Shown here piece after piece: positions 32,479 through 51,469 of a stretch of 64,000 nt of DNA. Below the pieces are notes generated by a model, which did no database searches, was not told where the DNA came from, and worked only from the letters and a program-made list of their open reading frames with translations. The DNA is from Axinella damicornis (Eukaryota; Porifera; Demospongiae; Axinellida; Axinellidae), in the NCBI GenBank assembly GCA_963931865.1, contig OZ007510.1:8776993-8840992 (forward strand), in the 5' to 3' direction. Position 1 is the stretch's first letter. Every line of letters begins with the position of its first letter. Made by a program: the position numbers and the translations under genes.

Positions 32479-33068
32479 TGTTGCATTGGACAAGGGCACT
32501 CTGGAGTGTTTTGGGTATAACTGTATGAACATTTTGTGCCAAGATCCCTCTGACCCACTGTATGTAGCTTTGAGAGGCTCACCCATTTGAGGACTGTTCT
32601 GTTCTGTGATCATACAGAGAAAAAATTGAGTGGTGTTGATATTGTCCTTCTTATACTAGGTATTACTCTACTACACATACATACGAGCTCTGCATGTTTT
32701 GATCACCAGGACAAACGGTTGATGAAATTGCCAAGATATGGTGACATACCTTGCACTTCCAAGGTTCAGTTTGTAAGAAGCGACGATTCAATATCAGAGA
32801 CTGGGATGCTGAGACAGCTAAACACACCCTTGTACCACTGCTTCACCATGCTGGAAACAAAACTCATGTCCAGTGCATGTGATTGGTGAAAATAGGTCAG
32901 AGGTAGTCATTGGCCCTTAGTGAGTGCACGAATCAGTAGGAGGTTGGGGAAACTCATCTAAAACTCATATAAGTTTAGCCCTGGAGGACAGAGCAGTCAC
33001 GTGCACATGGACACATCACAAGACTTATCAGTTATTGCTCTATACTGAATTCAAACGGTTTGTGTTCA

Positions 33069-40491
<7,423 letters not shown>

Positions 40492-40592
40492 CTGTGGATA
40501 TAAACACAGCAATGGAAGACAGTGCTACAGAGGCAGAGGATCAGTACGTATACCACACAATTTATGTCCCTTAGTTTGTAATTACCACTCAT
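40492..40592 (-). pseudogene. Fused, out-of-frame signal-peptide exon next to gene E
   Basis: Directly abutting ectodomain exon 2 with no intron, this encodes a signal-peptide-like stretch (NCVVYVLILCLCSTVFHC). The usual ATG is ATA; an in-frame ATG lies nine codons upstream (MSGNYKLRD). Only 13 nt separate the TGT codon from the glycine codon of exon 2 where three would be normal, so reading through ends at TGA. The same arrangement, with ATG intact, is next to gene H. It probably no longer serves as exon 1. Confidence 0.7.
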
Positions 40593-40598
40593 ATCAAT

Positions 40599-40629
<31 letters not shown>
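40599..40629. repeat. Poly-G run upstream of gene E
   Basis: About 31 consecutive G. The sequence following it (40640-40800) is duplicated at 61340-61530, where the homopolymer reads as C on the same strand. Confidence 0.85.
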
Positions 40630-40630
<1 letters not shown>

Positions 40631-40797
40631 CATCGCGGTCGTCATAATTATTTTATATCCCATATTCATTTTTATACTGTGTACTATCACTGTTGTACAT
40701 GTATCAGTGTGGTGGCCCCCACGGGCTCAGCATAAATCATTAATAATGTAGCTAGCCATATTATCTTCACACTGGGTGACATCCTCTCCAGAAGACT

Positions 40798-40952
40798 ACA
40801 GACCATTGCTGGTTGGTTGTCAGAGGCGAAGGTAGATAGGTGGGTCTTTAAGGAGGTGATTCAATTAGTGTGCTAATTCAATCTCATCCTTGAGATACCC
40901 CACCTATCTACCTTCTACCTTCGCCCCAGACAACCAACCAGCAAAGGTCTGT
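40798..40952. mobile_element. Foldback element, copy at 61530-61650
   Basis: Arms contain GCTGGTTGGTTGTC and GCGAAGGTAGATAGGTGGG facing their complements. The copy at 61530-61650 has the same arms and a shorter loop. Both lie within the segment duplicated upstream of genes E and H, so the two copies may come from the segmental duplication and not from two insertions. Confidence 0.8.
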
Positions 40953-41640
40953 ACCAGCTTTATTAGGCAACATCCAATTTACTGGAAGAAGTTGTGATTC
41001 CAGGAATTTATTGTGAATCTTAATTATCCATGTTTATACAACTCCAGGAAATGTAAACTGCATGTACATGTACCAGAACAACTTGTGGTGCTTCAGTAAT
41101 TACATACAGCAATTACTATGCAAGCCAACAAAGCCATGGGCATAGCTAGCATTGAGGCAGAGGAGGCAGTTGCCTCCTCGCTTTCTGAATAATGACGCAC
41201 ATGTCCGGAGTCCTAGACCCTCGCACACGCCGCATACCGTATGTGCATTCGACCTGATGACAGAGACAGGAGCTAGGCTAGCCTCGTCCCAGGCCTGGGT
41301 ACGAGGCTACAGCTAGGCTGACCATGAGCCGGCATATATACTCTTAACGTGGATAGTGCTGCAAGTCTGGGACAGTCAGGGCAACGGCATATTGCTGTAG
41401 CATTTCGAGAGCAACTGTTTGCGTGCACTGCGGAATTAATACATTAACTCATGAATAATTAATCAGCTCAAACTTTTTCGCCACTCGCTTCACGCACACT
41501 GAGAACTCATATGCCTCCTCAGTCTCCAAATCCTAGCTATGCCCCTGAAAGGTCTTGAACCAGCCATTGTAAAGTGCCATTTGTATAGAGTCTATATTTA
41601 AGAAGTAGATCAAAGTTTCACCATCGATTTGATTAGCTTT

Positions 41641-42240
41641 TTACAACCCATGATGTCTCTTTACAACACACGATCTTGTAATATATACTCTGATCTGCTG
41701 CTGTACAGAGGATTGTCCCATGGCAGTGACAATAATACCCAAGAGGAAGTCACCTGCTAGGCTCAGGAGGAAACAAGCCAGCCAGGTTGGACTCAAGATC
41801 TCATCTTCCTCTCCTGGCCCCTCAGGTACTGACCCCAGCCACACAGAAAGGAAAAGCCAGTCGTCCGATCCATTCCATTCGGTGCTTACCTCCCACTGTA
41901 GTTTGAGAGGCCCACCTGCCCGAGGACTGTCCTGTGCCCTCTCTGGTCATACAGAGAAGAAACCGAGTGGTCAGAAGTCATGCTAAGACTGCTAAATTCC
42001 ACCTTGTACCTCTGTTTCACCATGGAGCGGTCGCTAATGGTTTGCACGAAAACACAGGTTATACTGTAATCATTCGGAAGAGCTACATTGCAGAGAAAGC
42101 AAGGATTGCCCATTCTGGTCTGAAAGGGTTGAGTATATCTGCCCAGTTTGCTCAAAGAAGAGTGTTTAGAGAAGAGAGGGCATTTAAGGTTGTATCAGTC
42201 TTGTGGTGTTCATCATGTGAAGGATGACATGCCCAGAAAT
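41641..42240. repeat. Segment repeated upstream of E, G and H
   Basis: Near-identical over 41810-42240 to 62800-63335, partly to 50220-50520 and more weakly to 32575-32880. It carries CTGATCTGCTGCTGTACAGAGGAT, ATGGCAGTGA and CATGGAGCGGTCGCTAATGG. Minus-strand frames of up to 150 codons run through it (for example 62917-63369, with PCFLCNVALPNEYSITCVF), but the copies disagree in frame. I treat it as a duplicated noncoding or pseudogenic unit; the family is not recognised. Confidence 0.6.
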
Positions 42241-43001
42241 GAGTATAGCAGCAGAGGACATCTGGCTATGAAGAGTATCCAACCATATGTAAGGAAACCA
42301 CATTTAATCACTATGTAAACAGCTGACCACACAAGGCAGTGACTTCCTGAAACACTGGACCACCACCTTCCAACATAGCCCTTCATATTTAGCATCTATA
42401 CCACTAGCAACTATATATGGGTATGATACAAAAATTAATATGAACTTTAGAGCACATCTTTTCAGGCTGTTATGTGATACCTGCGCAAATGTGTCAACAA
42501 TGATTTCGCTCTTATTGTTAGACTACTGGCAGGGGAAAAATTGTGCCACGTAATTAATTAATGTTGGACTGTTTACAAATGGCCTACAAACATTCTGATT
42601 ACACCATTGTGGTCGCTATATCATGCACTGACCCAAACGTGTGCGTTTTGGTGCTGAAACCTACCCGGTGGAGATAAAAGCGTTTTTGTCTTTCCGTCGG
42701 CTCCCACTGCTCGAACACTCTCCGACTTTTATTGCCAGTACATCTCTTACAAAAGGCCCACAAAGATCCTGACCACACAGTCATCATTTACATGTCACCT
42801 ATGTGCCAAAACTCACCATGCTGGTGAAGTTGTGAGCACTGTAATACTTTTTTGTCTTCCCTTCGGCCACCTTAGCTCGATCAACTGAGCCACGTGGCAT
42901 GTGCGTTAATTGGAACGAACCGTAAGCAATTTGCCTACCATGTATACCTAGCTTGTGCTACCTGCAGATTGCACCAGCTACCAGTAGTGCAGATTCCACT
43001 C

Positions 43002-43105
43002 CTTAAGGTAGGATTATACCATTACCGTTAGGGTACCTTTAACCGTCGGGGCCGGCCCCGACGGTTAAAGGTACCCTAACGGTAATGGTATAATCCTACC
43101 TTAAG
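43002..43105. repeat. Perfect 104-bp palindrome, no spacer
   Basis: Two 52-bp arms starting CTTAAGGTAGGATTATACC are exactly complementary about the centre GGGGCC/GGCCCC (43053/43054). I found no mismatch. No coding content. It could be a foldback transposon, or two element ends joined head to head. Confidence 0.92.
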
Positions 43106-43480
43106 CATAGAGATAAGTGTTGTAATAGAATAAGCAATTGCAAATTGCGGTGTGAAGGTCGCGCCAGAGTATTGGCAGTGGTGGAGAGTGGATGCTCTTG
43201 GCAATCCTTCTGGGGGGTTACACCGGTGCAAAAATGCTGCTAGCAGTCACAAGCGAGCTGCAAGTTCGATCTTCCTGTAGACGTCCATGTTATTCATAGT
43301 CAGTGTGCAGAGAAGTCTCGGAACCAAACTCCCAACCCAAAGGGGGAGGGGGAGTCTGGTAGATAATTCGATTATTGTGATAAATCCTACTTATCGCGAT
43401 GTGATAGTAATTTACGCTGATTTGCAATATGTGTGTGTCAAGCATTTTAGGCACAGCAGCGCACGCAGCTCGGGCTAGTA

Positions 43481-43888
43481 CTAGCCTCGTACCCAGTCCC
43501 ACGCCCAGCTTTTCGTTGCTGCTTAGTACGGTAAAGCGGGGAGGGCCTGGTACATTTCCTCACGTGAGCATGACGTAATTGAAAAACCGCAAATTTCTCA
43601 GAACGAAGACGCTACGTTTTGCGTGTTATTCAGCCATCTACACGTTCAACGCTCGGTGAGTATGACAGTCGCCCCCCGCTAGCCAAATACGTGTGGTGTG
43701 TTACCTGGTACCTTCGCTCTTCTTGCTGTTCTGAGACCCACTACGCCCACGTTAAACTTCCGGTCTTTCTACCCCTTTCTACCCTTGACGTCACTCACGT
43801 GAGGAAATGTACCAGGCCCTCCCCACTTTACCGTACTAAGCAGCGATGAAAAGCTGGGCGTGGGACTGGGTACGAGGTTAGGCTAGTA
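43481..43888. mobile_element. Foldback element with arms of about 100 bp and CCTCGTACCCAG ends
   Basis: Left arm 43481-43580 (CTAGCCTCGTACCCAGTCCC...) and right arm about 43790-43888 are near-perfect inverted copies including GGTAAAG and ACATTTCCTCACGTGAG; the loop is about 200 bp. The termini resemble the TAGCCTCGTTCCCAGG family scattered through the window. Confidence 0.8.
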
Positions 43889-44591
43889 CCGCACTCGCCT
43901 TATTATGGAGGTCGAGGTTTGCTGCTTCATGAATATACTTACTGCAGGACTGAATATATAATCATGACTATGAATTTAAATAAGTAAGGCAGTGCTAGTA
44001 TGTTATTTTTGATTACACTATTAGAAATTGTTATCGTGATATTATCGTTATCGTGATATTTATCGATCTAGAATCTGGTACAGTTGCACACATAGCAATT
44101 TGCAGTCCACGGAATTTCAGTGGCATGGTTGATTGCTATGTAATTGGGTTTTGGCACTTCACAGGTGGCTAAGTGTGGAGACAGTGAAGTGCTCAATTAT
44201 TCATCTAGTACCTACTTCAGAGCCACCTATCACCTTTAATTGGCACTCACGCAAGCTGTAGCCCATAATTGCTTTCTGTATGCAACTTTACTAGACTCCC
44301 CCTCCCCCTTTGGGTATGGGAGTCTGGTACCGAGACTATGTGCAGAGTTGAGTATATGGAATCGCATATGGAAACCCCCGACTCCGTGCCCACTACTTTC
44401 TGGCCATGACAGTACCTGTTACAGATTTGAACTCTCGTATTACTGCTCCTCTTTGGTGTGTTCTATATTCCAGTGAAATTAACGATCTTGTTGCTGCCTT
44501 GTGATGAGGCAATTGATTTTTAGTTGCTACTAAAATTAATGACACATCATATTATCCACAGCACAACTACTAGATCTACACTGCCATGATT

Positions 44592-44667
44592 TAGCCTCGT
44601 CCCTAGGCCTCCAACCCGCTTTTGTCGCGTCTACTTTTCTTGCGGTGGACGCCTGGGAACGAGGCTA
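44592..44667. repeat. Short hairpin of the TAGCCTCGTTCCCAGG family
   Basis: Reads AGCCTCGTCCCTAGGCCTCC ... GCCTGGGAACGAGGCTA. It ends 21 bp from the donor of the signal exon at 44688. The homologous position upstream of gene G (50818-50930) has the same hairpin. Confidence 0.75.
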
Positions 44668-44687
44668 CCTATGATCCTCTGAAGTAC

Positions 44688-44757
44688 CTGTACAGCAATG
44701 GAATGAGAACACAGCACTGCAGACGCAGATGCAGAGGATCAGCACCACACACTTCAT
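44688..44757 (-). CDS. Signal-peptide exon, probable exon 1 of gene E
   Basis: 70 bp, MKCVVLILCICVCSAVFSFH then CCT and a phase-1 GTACTT donor, matching the exon 1 phase of B, C and D. The nearest downstream phase-1 ectodomain acceptor is gene E exon 2 (40491), across 4.2 kb of repeats. Since the signal sequence abutting exon 2 is out of frame, this exon would give gene E a working start. Near-identical to 50949-51018. Confidence 0.5.
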
Positions 44758-45281
44758 GTTCTTTTTCGTCTCTTCTGTGACTCTCGCATTCTTCTTCCGG
44801 TATGCAGCCTCGTTCCCTAGCCTCGTACCCAGGGCCTTCAATCGCGGTTGAAGGCCTGGGTACGAGGCTACCTCGTTCCCATGCTCCCCTGGTTTAGTCT
44901 CGGAAGCCGTGCAAAGGGTCTGGTTCCGAGACTACCTCTGGTTGTGAACAGCTGGCCTGGGAACGAATCTCCCATCCAGTGTGAGGCTCCTATACCATGG
45001 TGTGGATCATCGTATCAAATTAGGCGCATGAGAATCAGTAGGTGAAACTCATCTACTGTATAAACTTATCATTTTAGCTCAGGAACAGTCATGTATCGTC
45101 ATAGATTATCTATGGTATCATAGAGTTGGTAGACTAGGCCCGGATAGAGTGGACACACAATATATGCTAAAATCGGCAACATATAAGCCTTTATGACAAT
45201 GTACCATTCATCTCGAATATTTTCCTGAGCAACAAGACTCCCTCATTAAATGCGAACAGTTCTGTGTGACTAGGTTGAGAC

Positions 45282-45544
45282 ATTCTGGGTTTTGTTTAGT
45301 TTCACTAGTCAAAAATATCTGATTCAAAAAACAGACGTTTCGGTGGCTATACAGCTATATATCAATGCATAAAACAGTAAACTTTTTTTTCTTACTTTTT
45401 ATGCATCATCAATGCATAAAAAGTAAGCTTGCCCTCGGGTGTTTTACTGTTTTATGCATTGATGATGGTAGCTGTATAGCCACCGAAACGTCTGTTTTTT
45501 GAATCAGATATTTTTGACTAGTGAAACTAAACAAAACCCAGAAT
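45282..45544. mobile_element. Foldback element with arms of about 103 bp and a possible target duplication
   Basis: Arms start ATTCTGGGTTTTGTTTAG and match in inverse orientation down to ATGCATAAAACAGTAAA. CCCTCATTAAAT stands left (about 45239) and right (about 45546), as a target-site duplication would. The flanks together resemble uninterrupted sequence at 29880-30030. Confidence 0.75.
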
Positions 45545-46469
45545 CCCTCATTAAATATCACGAAAAAGTATTGCGAAAGCACCAAACCAGAAACCACCAA
45601 AATCTTCCTCCTCCTCCTCCTCCTCTTCCTCCTCCTCCTTCTTCTTGCATGCAGGGTCAACTAATAGTCTATAGGTGTAATCCAGTAAGAGTATCCATTG
45701 TGATTACAAGCAATACAAGGAAGGTGTAGTCCATACCTTAGTGGTACCATGTGTGTAGTAAATGTTGACCAAGGTATTAATTAGCAGAGTAATCACGACT
45801 TCCATTTTGGACCACATATTTTAGCTTCGCTACGGAGAGGCGCAACCGGGGTTGCAACGTGGCTACCAGGAGTGCGGTTGCCCCTCGATGTTGACCAAGG
45901 TATTAATTAGCAGAGTAATCACGACTTCCATTTTGGACCACATGCATGGGGGAAAAAAGAATCCTGCGCTGATTCTGGATATCAAGACATTGACTAGAGA
46001 AAACATGTTCGCCTTCATGGTCTCGGGAGATGATGCTAACTAATGGTTGGTGTTGGACAACTAGCTATATTGGGAAGGAAGGTCATATTGAACACCTGGT
46101 ACAGTTCAGAGTACAAACCAATAATGGTATGTATATAGTAATCCCATCACTAATGCTTAGTTGAAACAAATGTTAAGCTCAGCTCCAGATGAACCAACTC
46201 ATTACTCTGGTCATAGCTCAAACACTTGGGTACCAGCAGCGGTGTTCTACTCACTGGAATGTAATGCGATCTTAACCGCTACTTGAGTAGTCAAGCTGTA
46301 GTTTGAGTGCGTTTCCACCATCCCACCTCCCTCCACATGGACTAACCTACTAAAAGGCAGCAGCACAGTGAAGAAACAGTAACTCACATGTATCTATATT
46401 ATTTCTTGTGTTGTCGAACTGTGCAGTCATAAGACTAGTCTAACCAGCTACTTGCTAACAATGAGTAGT

Positions 46470-49393
46470 TTAGTTGTTCACATAATCATACATCTCATCC
46501 TCAAAAACATATTCCTCTGTATCAGTGTTCACTGCTGCTCCACTCACACCACCATAAGCCTCGTTCTGAACAGTTGGGATGTTCACTGCAGCTGGTATGT
46601 AGGCCACATTCTCTGCAACAGGAATGTCCCCCACACGGCCATAGGCTTCATTTGCGGATGTCACAACATGCTGTGCTTGATTGCTCATTCCGTATGCATT
46701 CTCCTTCATACCAATAGCATCAGGTGTTTCATAAAGTTCTCCAGCTGTTTGTTTGGAGTGTGAGCACTTTATAAGCATAACAACTGATACTACTATCACA
46801 ACGGTAAAGATTACCAGGACTGAGGCTGCAGTTGCAGGCCCAATAATGGCTGCCATGTTGAGTGGGCTACCAGGAGAGGTAGTGGGTGGAATAGTTGGTG
46901 AAATGGTGGGTGTTGGGGTTACCATTACTGATTCAGGTGCCAGAGTGGACCCTCCAAGTGTCTGTCCTGATCCTGGTTCAGAGCCATCTGGAAGAGTAGT
47001 GGAGCAATATGGGAAGGCAAAAGCATCAAGAATTAAAGATATGGCCCACCTAGTGCCAACTGAATGCTACATATAGTCAATATCAGTGTTAGGTGCAGTA
47101 GACTGTCAGAAGGATAATAGAGATAGTTATTGAGCTGCAACATTAAGTCCTGAGCAGTGAAGTCACATCCAACCACCTAGCTATACAATAATGAGAACTT
47201 TCACTACATGTAAATTGTTGACTGCCTATGCTAGCCTCGTTCCCAGGCCTCCAAGCCCAGATTTTGTTGCACTGCAAGCGACAAAAGCTGGGCATGGAGG
47301 CCTGGGAACGAGGCTAGCCTATGCTCCATTCACTGTTCACTGTGATGGTAACGCTAACTCACCATCTGGTTTAAAAGTCACTGCAACAAGAGGAAGCATA
47401 TTCCTCTGTGATTGCGTGTCAATCATGAAGGTGTTCAGTGGTCCAGTAGCAGAATCTCTATACCAATTGACAGGGCCAGTATCCCTCAGGAATGTGAGAT
47501 GAACTCGGCTCTCATCCTCAGGTAGTTGGTATATTCCTAACACATCACCAGCCAGCACTGGCAGGGGAGGGTCCAGGACATACTCATACACATTCAGATA
47601 GGCAGTTTGAATTGGCTCTGTGTTGCTAGTGTTTCCAACTTTCACAAATGTACCAGTCATGTTTCGCCATACTTGCAATTCAGGGTACTGTGTAGCAGAT
47701 GCTCTATACTGTGCAGCAAATGTCAGCCTCATAACAGCCCCACTCGTTGTGAAATTAATATCTGGAATTACTGATTGCTGGCTGTATGCATATGCAAAAT
47801 CCCCGATCAAAAGCGCTCCTTCAACCAACCTCTCTCTGCTGATGAATCCTTCAGCGCAGTCTCTGGCGCTACCTCCTAAATGCAGGACAATAAATCAGGC
47901 TGTGGAATAACATAGTCATAAATGTTTCATTGGTATGGCTTACCATTAACTTCGACAGCCACTAATGGTAGCTCTGTATTACTGGTGACTCTTCCATTGC
48001 TTCTATTAAAACTGGAAAAAGCTGAATCTTGATTGGAACGTGCATAATTCTGTGGACCACCTCCCTCCTGATAGTACACTTGAGTGCCAGCACTGCGAGG
48101 CTGAAACAATCCCAGGAGATCATTTGTTTGAAACTGCAGTGGTGGGGTTGGGACATATTCGTACACATTCAGGTCATCAGTAGCATTCAAATTGGTGATG
48201 TCACTGATGTTGGTTCTGTCAAATGTGTTGCTGGTAGAACTTCTTTGCCTCCAGATCTGAAGTTGGAGGTGGCTGGTAGTTTGTGTCAGTGTTCTCTGGG
48301 CACCAATTATCCACTTGGTTAGTGTTCCAGTGCAGGTGAAACGGATACCAGGGATGATACGCTGCTGGCGCTCATTAGTTCTAACATTGGTTCCATACAC
48401 GTCCACAGCTATCCTGAGTGCCTCCTCATTAAGAAAGCCCTGCACACACTGGGGGGCAGCTTGAGGACCAATCAATTGTAATAGTGTGCATGGTACATGC
48501 TGAGGTGAGGTGGTATGAATGTTACAGATACAATTTCAAGACAGCCCTTGAAATATCAGACCAAACATGAGTAATCAATGAGGCAGGAGGTGGCAGGCTC
48601 CCACAGGGTGTTTATGTATACATGTTAAAAGCCCACATATAATTTCACTATTCCGCTATGTTGTATGGTCTAAGTAAGTTGGAGCCCTCCCATTTGGACT
48701 TTAACCTCTTGGAATACTCGGGCATGCAGTGTCAATTGGTCTCAGCGCCTTCGACCAACTAACACTGTCCTCATGTAAGGGCTCTATCCCATACGTTTCC
48801 TAGCATTTTGTGTACAAATGACAAGGACTATAGAGCCCACCAAAAAAGATTCTTACTTGTGTTCACAGCAACCAGTGGGAAGTCACTAGAAGCAGATACT
48901 CCATTGGCCATGGTGTCTAACACTTCCTCATCAGTCCCTCTGACATGCAGGTAGTTGACATGACCAAACCCAGCTGGGACATCCACATGTATCATACTCA
49001 GTCTACTATTGCCAGGTTGGTACACTCCCAGTACATAACCAGGTTGAAATGGTATAGGAGCAGGTGGCACATATTCTGCAATAGTGAGTCCAGGAGTATC
49101 TTCTATCATAAAGCAACTACTACCAGTGGTTGACTGATACACCCTATGGTATCTCCCGGGTTCAATGAGTCTCCAGAGCTGAAATCTTGGGAACCGGTTA
49201 CAAGTTCTACCCCGACTCTGAGCTACAAATGTCCACCTACTGATGGTACCATTGCATGAGAAGTTCATAGACGGGAGGACCCTCAGCCGCCTCTGTGTCC
49301 GTGATTCAGTATCACTATAGATCAGTACAGCTTTCCTTCTGAGAGAGTTCAATCCAACAAAACCACTGACAGGCAAGGCATTGCTTTCTTCAC
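46470..49393 (-). CDS. Gene G: kinase-less receptor with tyrosine-rich tail (exons 2-5)
   Basis: Exons: 48857-49393, 47944-48459, 47363-47875, 46470-46987. With exon 1 at 50949-51018 the product is 717 residues: signal peptide 1-23, ectodomain units 24-202, 203-374 and 375-545, short Pro/Thr stalk, membrane helix about 591-618, and a 99-residue cytoplasmic tail, then stop. The ectodomain is close to those of the RTKs. The last exon is unrelated to the RTK stalk exon: tyrosines occur in ELYETPD, ENAYGM, NEAYGRV, ENVAYIPA, NEAYGGV and DEMYDYVNN. YVNN fits the pYxN consensus bound by Grb2-type SH2 domains. No kinase exon lies between here and 44.8 kb. I infer a co-receptor, decoy or adaptor-type receptor, possibly phosphorylated by the neighbouring RTKs. 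Confidence 0.85.
47233..47313. repeat. Hairpin of the TAGCCTCGTTCCCAGG family in a gene G intron
   Basis: CTAGCCTCGTTCCCAGGCCT ... AGGCCTGGGAACGAGGCTAG, with inner arms AAGCCCAGATTTTGT and GCAAGCGACAAAAGCTGGGC. It lies 50 bp from the donor of exon 47363-47875. Gene H lacks it at the same position, so it inserted after the G/H duplication. Confidence 0.85.
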
Positions 49394-49489
49394 CTGTGAA
49401 TTATAATGATTGTACAATTCAATTTAACATCACGTACATTCAAAATAGCTAGCTATATATATACTACACACCTGGGTGACTGAAATACC

Positions 49490-49550
49490 GGGTATCTATG
49501 CAATACAGCACTGCAGGTGCAGAGGATCAGTACACCAAACATTTCACGTC
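49490..49550 (-). pseudogene. Decayed signal-peptide exon upstream of gene G
   Basis: Matches the signal exon (TACTGATCCTCTGCACCTGCAGTGCTGTATT), but the ATG is GTG and a frame shift brings TGA six codons in. The intact copy at 50949-51018 would replace it. Confidence 0.65.
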
Positions 49551-50219
49551 AATGATAATTACCACCCATATATATCAGAGTTCACTACTGGCAATAATGA
49601 ATTTGATGGCCCCAAATTTCAAATTTCCAAACGGCAAGCATATACACTGCAGGTAGGGCAATTGGTAGTTGACTTTTCACAACAATCGTTTATGCCTTGC
49701 ACACATGCTTTACTCTCACTTCAGGGATTAAGCATCCATCTTATGGCTTGCTCCAGTTAACACACCTGTAACATACAGGTTGAAGTATGCAATTTTAGCC
49801 AACAGGAAAAGGCAATAATTCTACCACCAAGGTGAGTTTGTACGCAATTATTGTATTAATACGGTCAGTGGATGACGGTGGTTGTGGTGTAGTCAGTGCC
49901 TTCCAGCATTACGTATATACACAGAGACATTATTTCCCTAACTAAAGTGCCTAATTAATGTACCTAACCATATTATCTTTACACTGGGTGACATCCTCTC
50001 AAGACTACCAGCTGTATTAGGCAATTTAATGGAAGAAGTTTCATTCCTAAATCCAGGTTTATACAACTCCAGCAAATGTAAACTGCATGTACAGAAACAA
50101 CTTGTGGTGCTTCAGGGGCCATGATCATAACTTGCCGATCACAGTAGGTCTGCAGTCCAAGGTCTTGAACCAGCCATTATCAAACCGGTGGTGAAACCTT
50201 GATTTACTTCTTCAAAAAT

Positions 50220-50520
50220 TGGCTTTATACTTTATACTGGCTTTTACAACCCATGATGTCTCTTTTACAACATATGATCTTGTAATAGACTGATCTGCTG
50301 CTGTACAGAGGATTGCCCCATGGCAGTGATCATAAAACCCAATAGGAAGTCACATGTTAGGCCTAAGAGGAAACAAGCCTCAGATCAAAGTTGTCATCTT
50401 CCTCTACTGGCCAATGTCGCAGAGAAGGCAAGGATTGTCGATTCACTCACAGCTGGGTTGAGTACACTCGTTCAGTTTGCTCAAAGAAAGGATTTAGTAA
50501 GTGTTTAGAGCTAGAAGAGA
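50220..50520. repeat. Copy of the 41.6-kb repeat upstream of gene G
   Basis: Shares ATGATGTCTCTTTTACAACA, CTGATCTGCTGCTGTACAGAGGAT and the GCAGAGAAGGCAAGGATTG segment with 41641-42240, with internal deletions. Flanking 49970-50110 also matches 40760-41060, so this is part of the segmental duplication E/G/H. Confidence 0.65.
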
Positions 50521-50948
50521 GTGGTAGAGAGTGGACGGTCTTGGCAATCCTTCGTGGGGTTTACAATAGAGTCAGTGTGCAGAGTTGAGTATATGGAATC
50601 ATACATGGAAACACCAACTCCATGTCTGCTACCTTCAGGCCATGAAAGACCGGTTACAGAGTATTTGAACTCTTTACTGACTTAGTCCATGATATTGCAT
50701 TATACTGCGCCTGTTTTGGCATGTTCTAATATGGGGGGCTAATTTTTGGTAGCTATACTAAATGACACACCATTATACATTCACAGTACAACTACGTAGC
50801 TAACTACACTGCTATGATTTAGCCTCGTTCCTAGCCCAGGCCTCCAACCCTGCTTTTGTCGCTTTAATTAGTAGTCCTAAGAGTACTTTTCTTGCGACAA
50901 AGGCGGTGGAGATCTGGGAACGAGGCTATCTATGATCCTCTGAAATAC

Positions 50949-51018
50949 CTGCACAGCAATGGAATGCGAATACAGCACTGCAGACGCAGATGCAGAGGAT
51001 CAGCACCACGCACTTCAT
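50949..51018 (-). CDS. Signal-peptide exon, probable exon 1 of gene G
   Basis: 70 bp, MKCVVLILCICVCSAVFAFH then CCA and a phase-1 GTATTT donor. Splicing to 49393 gives a continuous 717-residue frame. The intron (about 1.55 kb) contains the decayed signal exon at 49490. Upstream sequence 50570-50650 matches 44340-44430, so promoter region and exon were duplicated together with gene E. Confidence 0.6.
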
Positions 51019-51469
51019 GTTCGTCTTTCGTCTCGATCTTATTTGCGACTCGTATTATTTTGACTTCCGGTATGCATAATTCAGTCAGCCTTGTTCCCAT
51101 GCTTCCCTGGTTGGCCTGGGAACGAGGCTTATGTCCAGTGCATATGTGGTTGTTGAGGACAGGTCATAGTTAGTTATTGGCTCCTAGTGGCTCCTAGTGA
51201 GGATCATCACCTCATCACCTACGTATAACTGCAAATAAATATTTCGACATGGATATTGGTCCGGCAGGAAGTACATACTTTAGGTATAGGTGCCGGAAAC
51301 GCGCGCGCATCTAGAACCGGCCCTGGCCCTAATATACCCTAACCCATTGCCCTACTTCCTGCCAGACCAATATCCACTTCGTTAATATTTAGCCCTGGAA
51401 GACAGAGCAGTCACAGGCACATGGACTTAGCTATCAACATTGCTATCAAATGGTTTGTGTTCATCAGCT

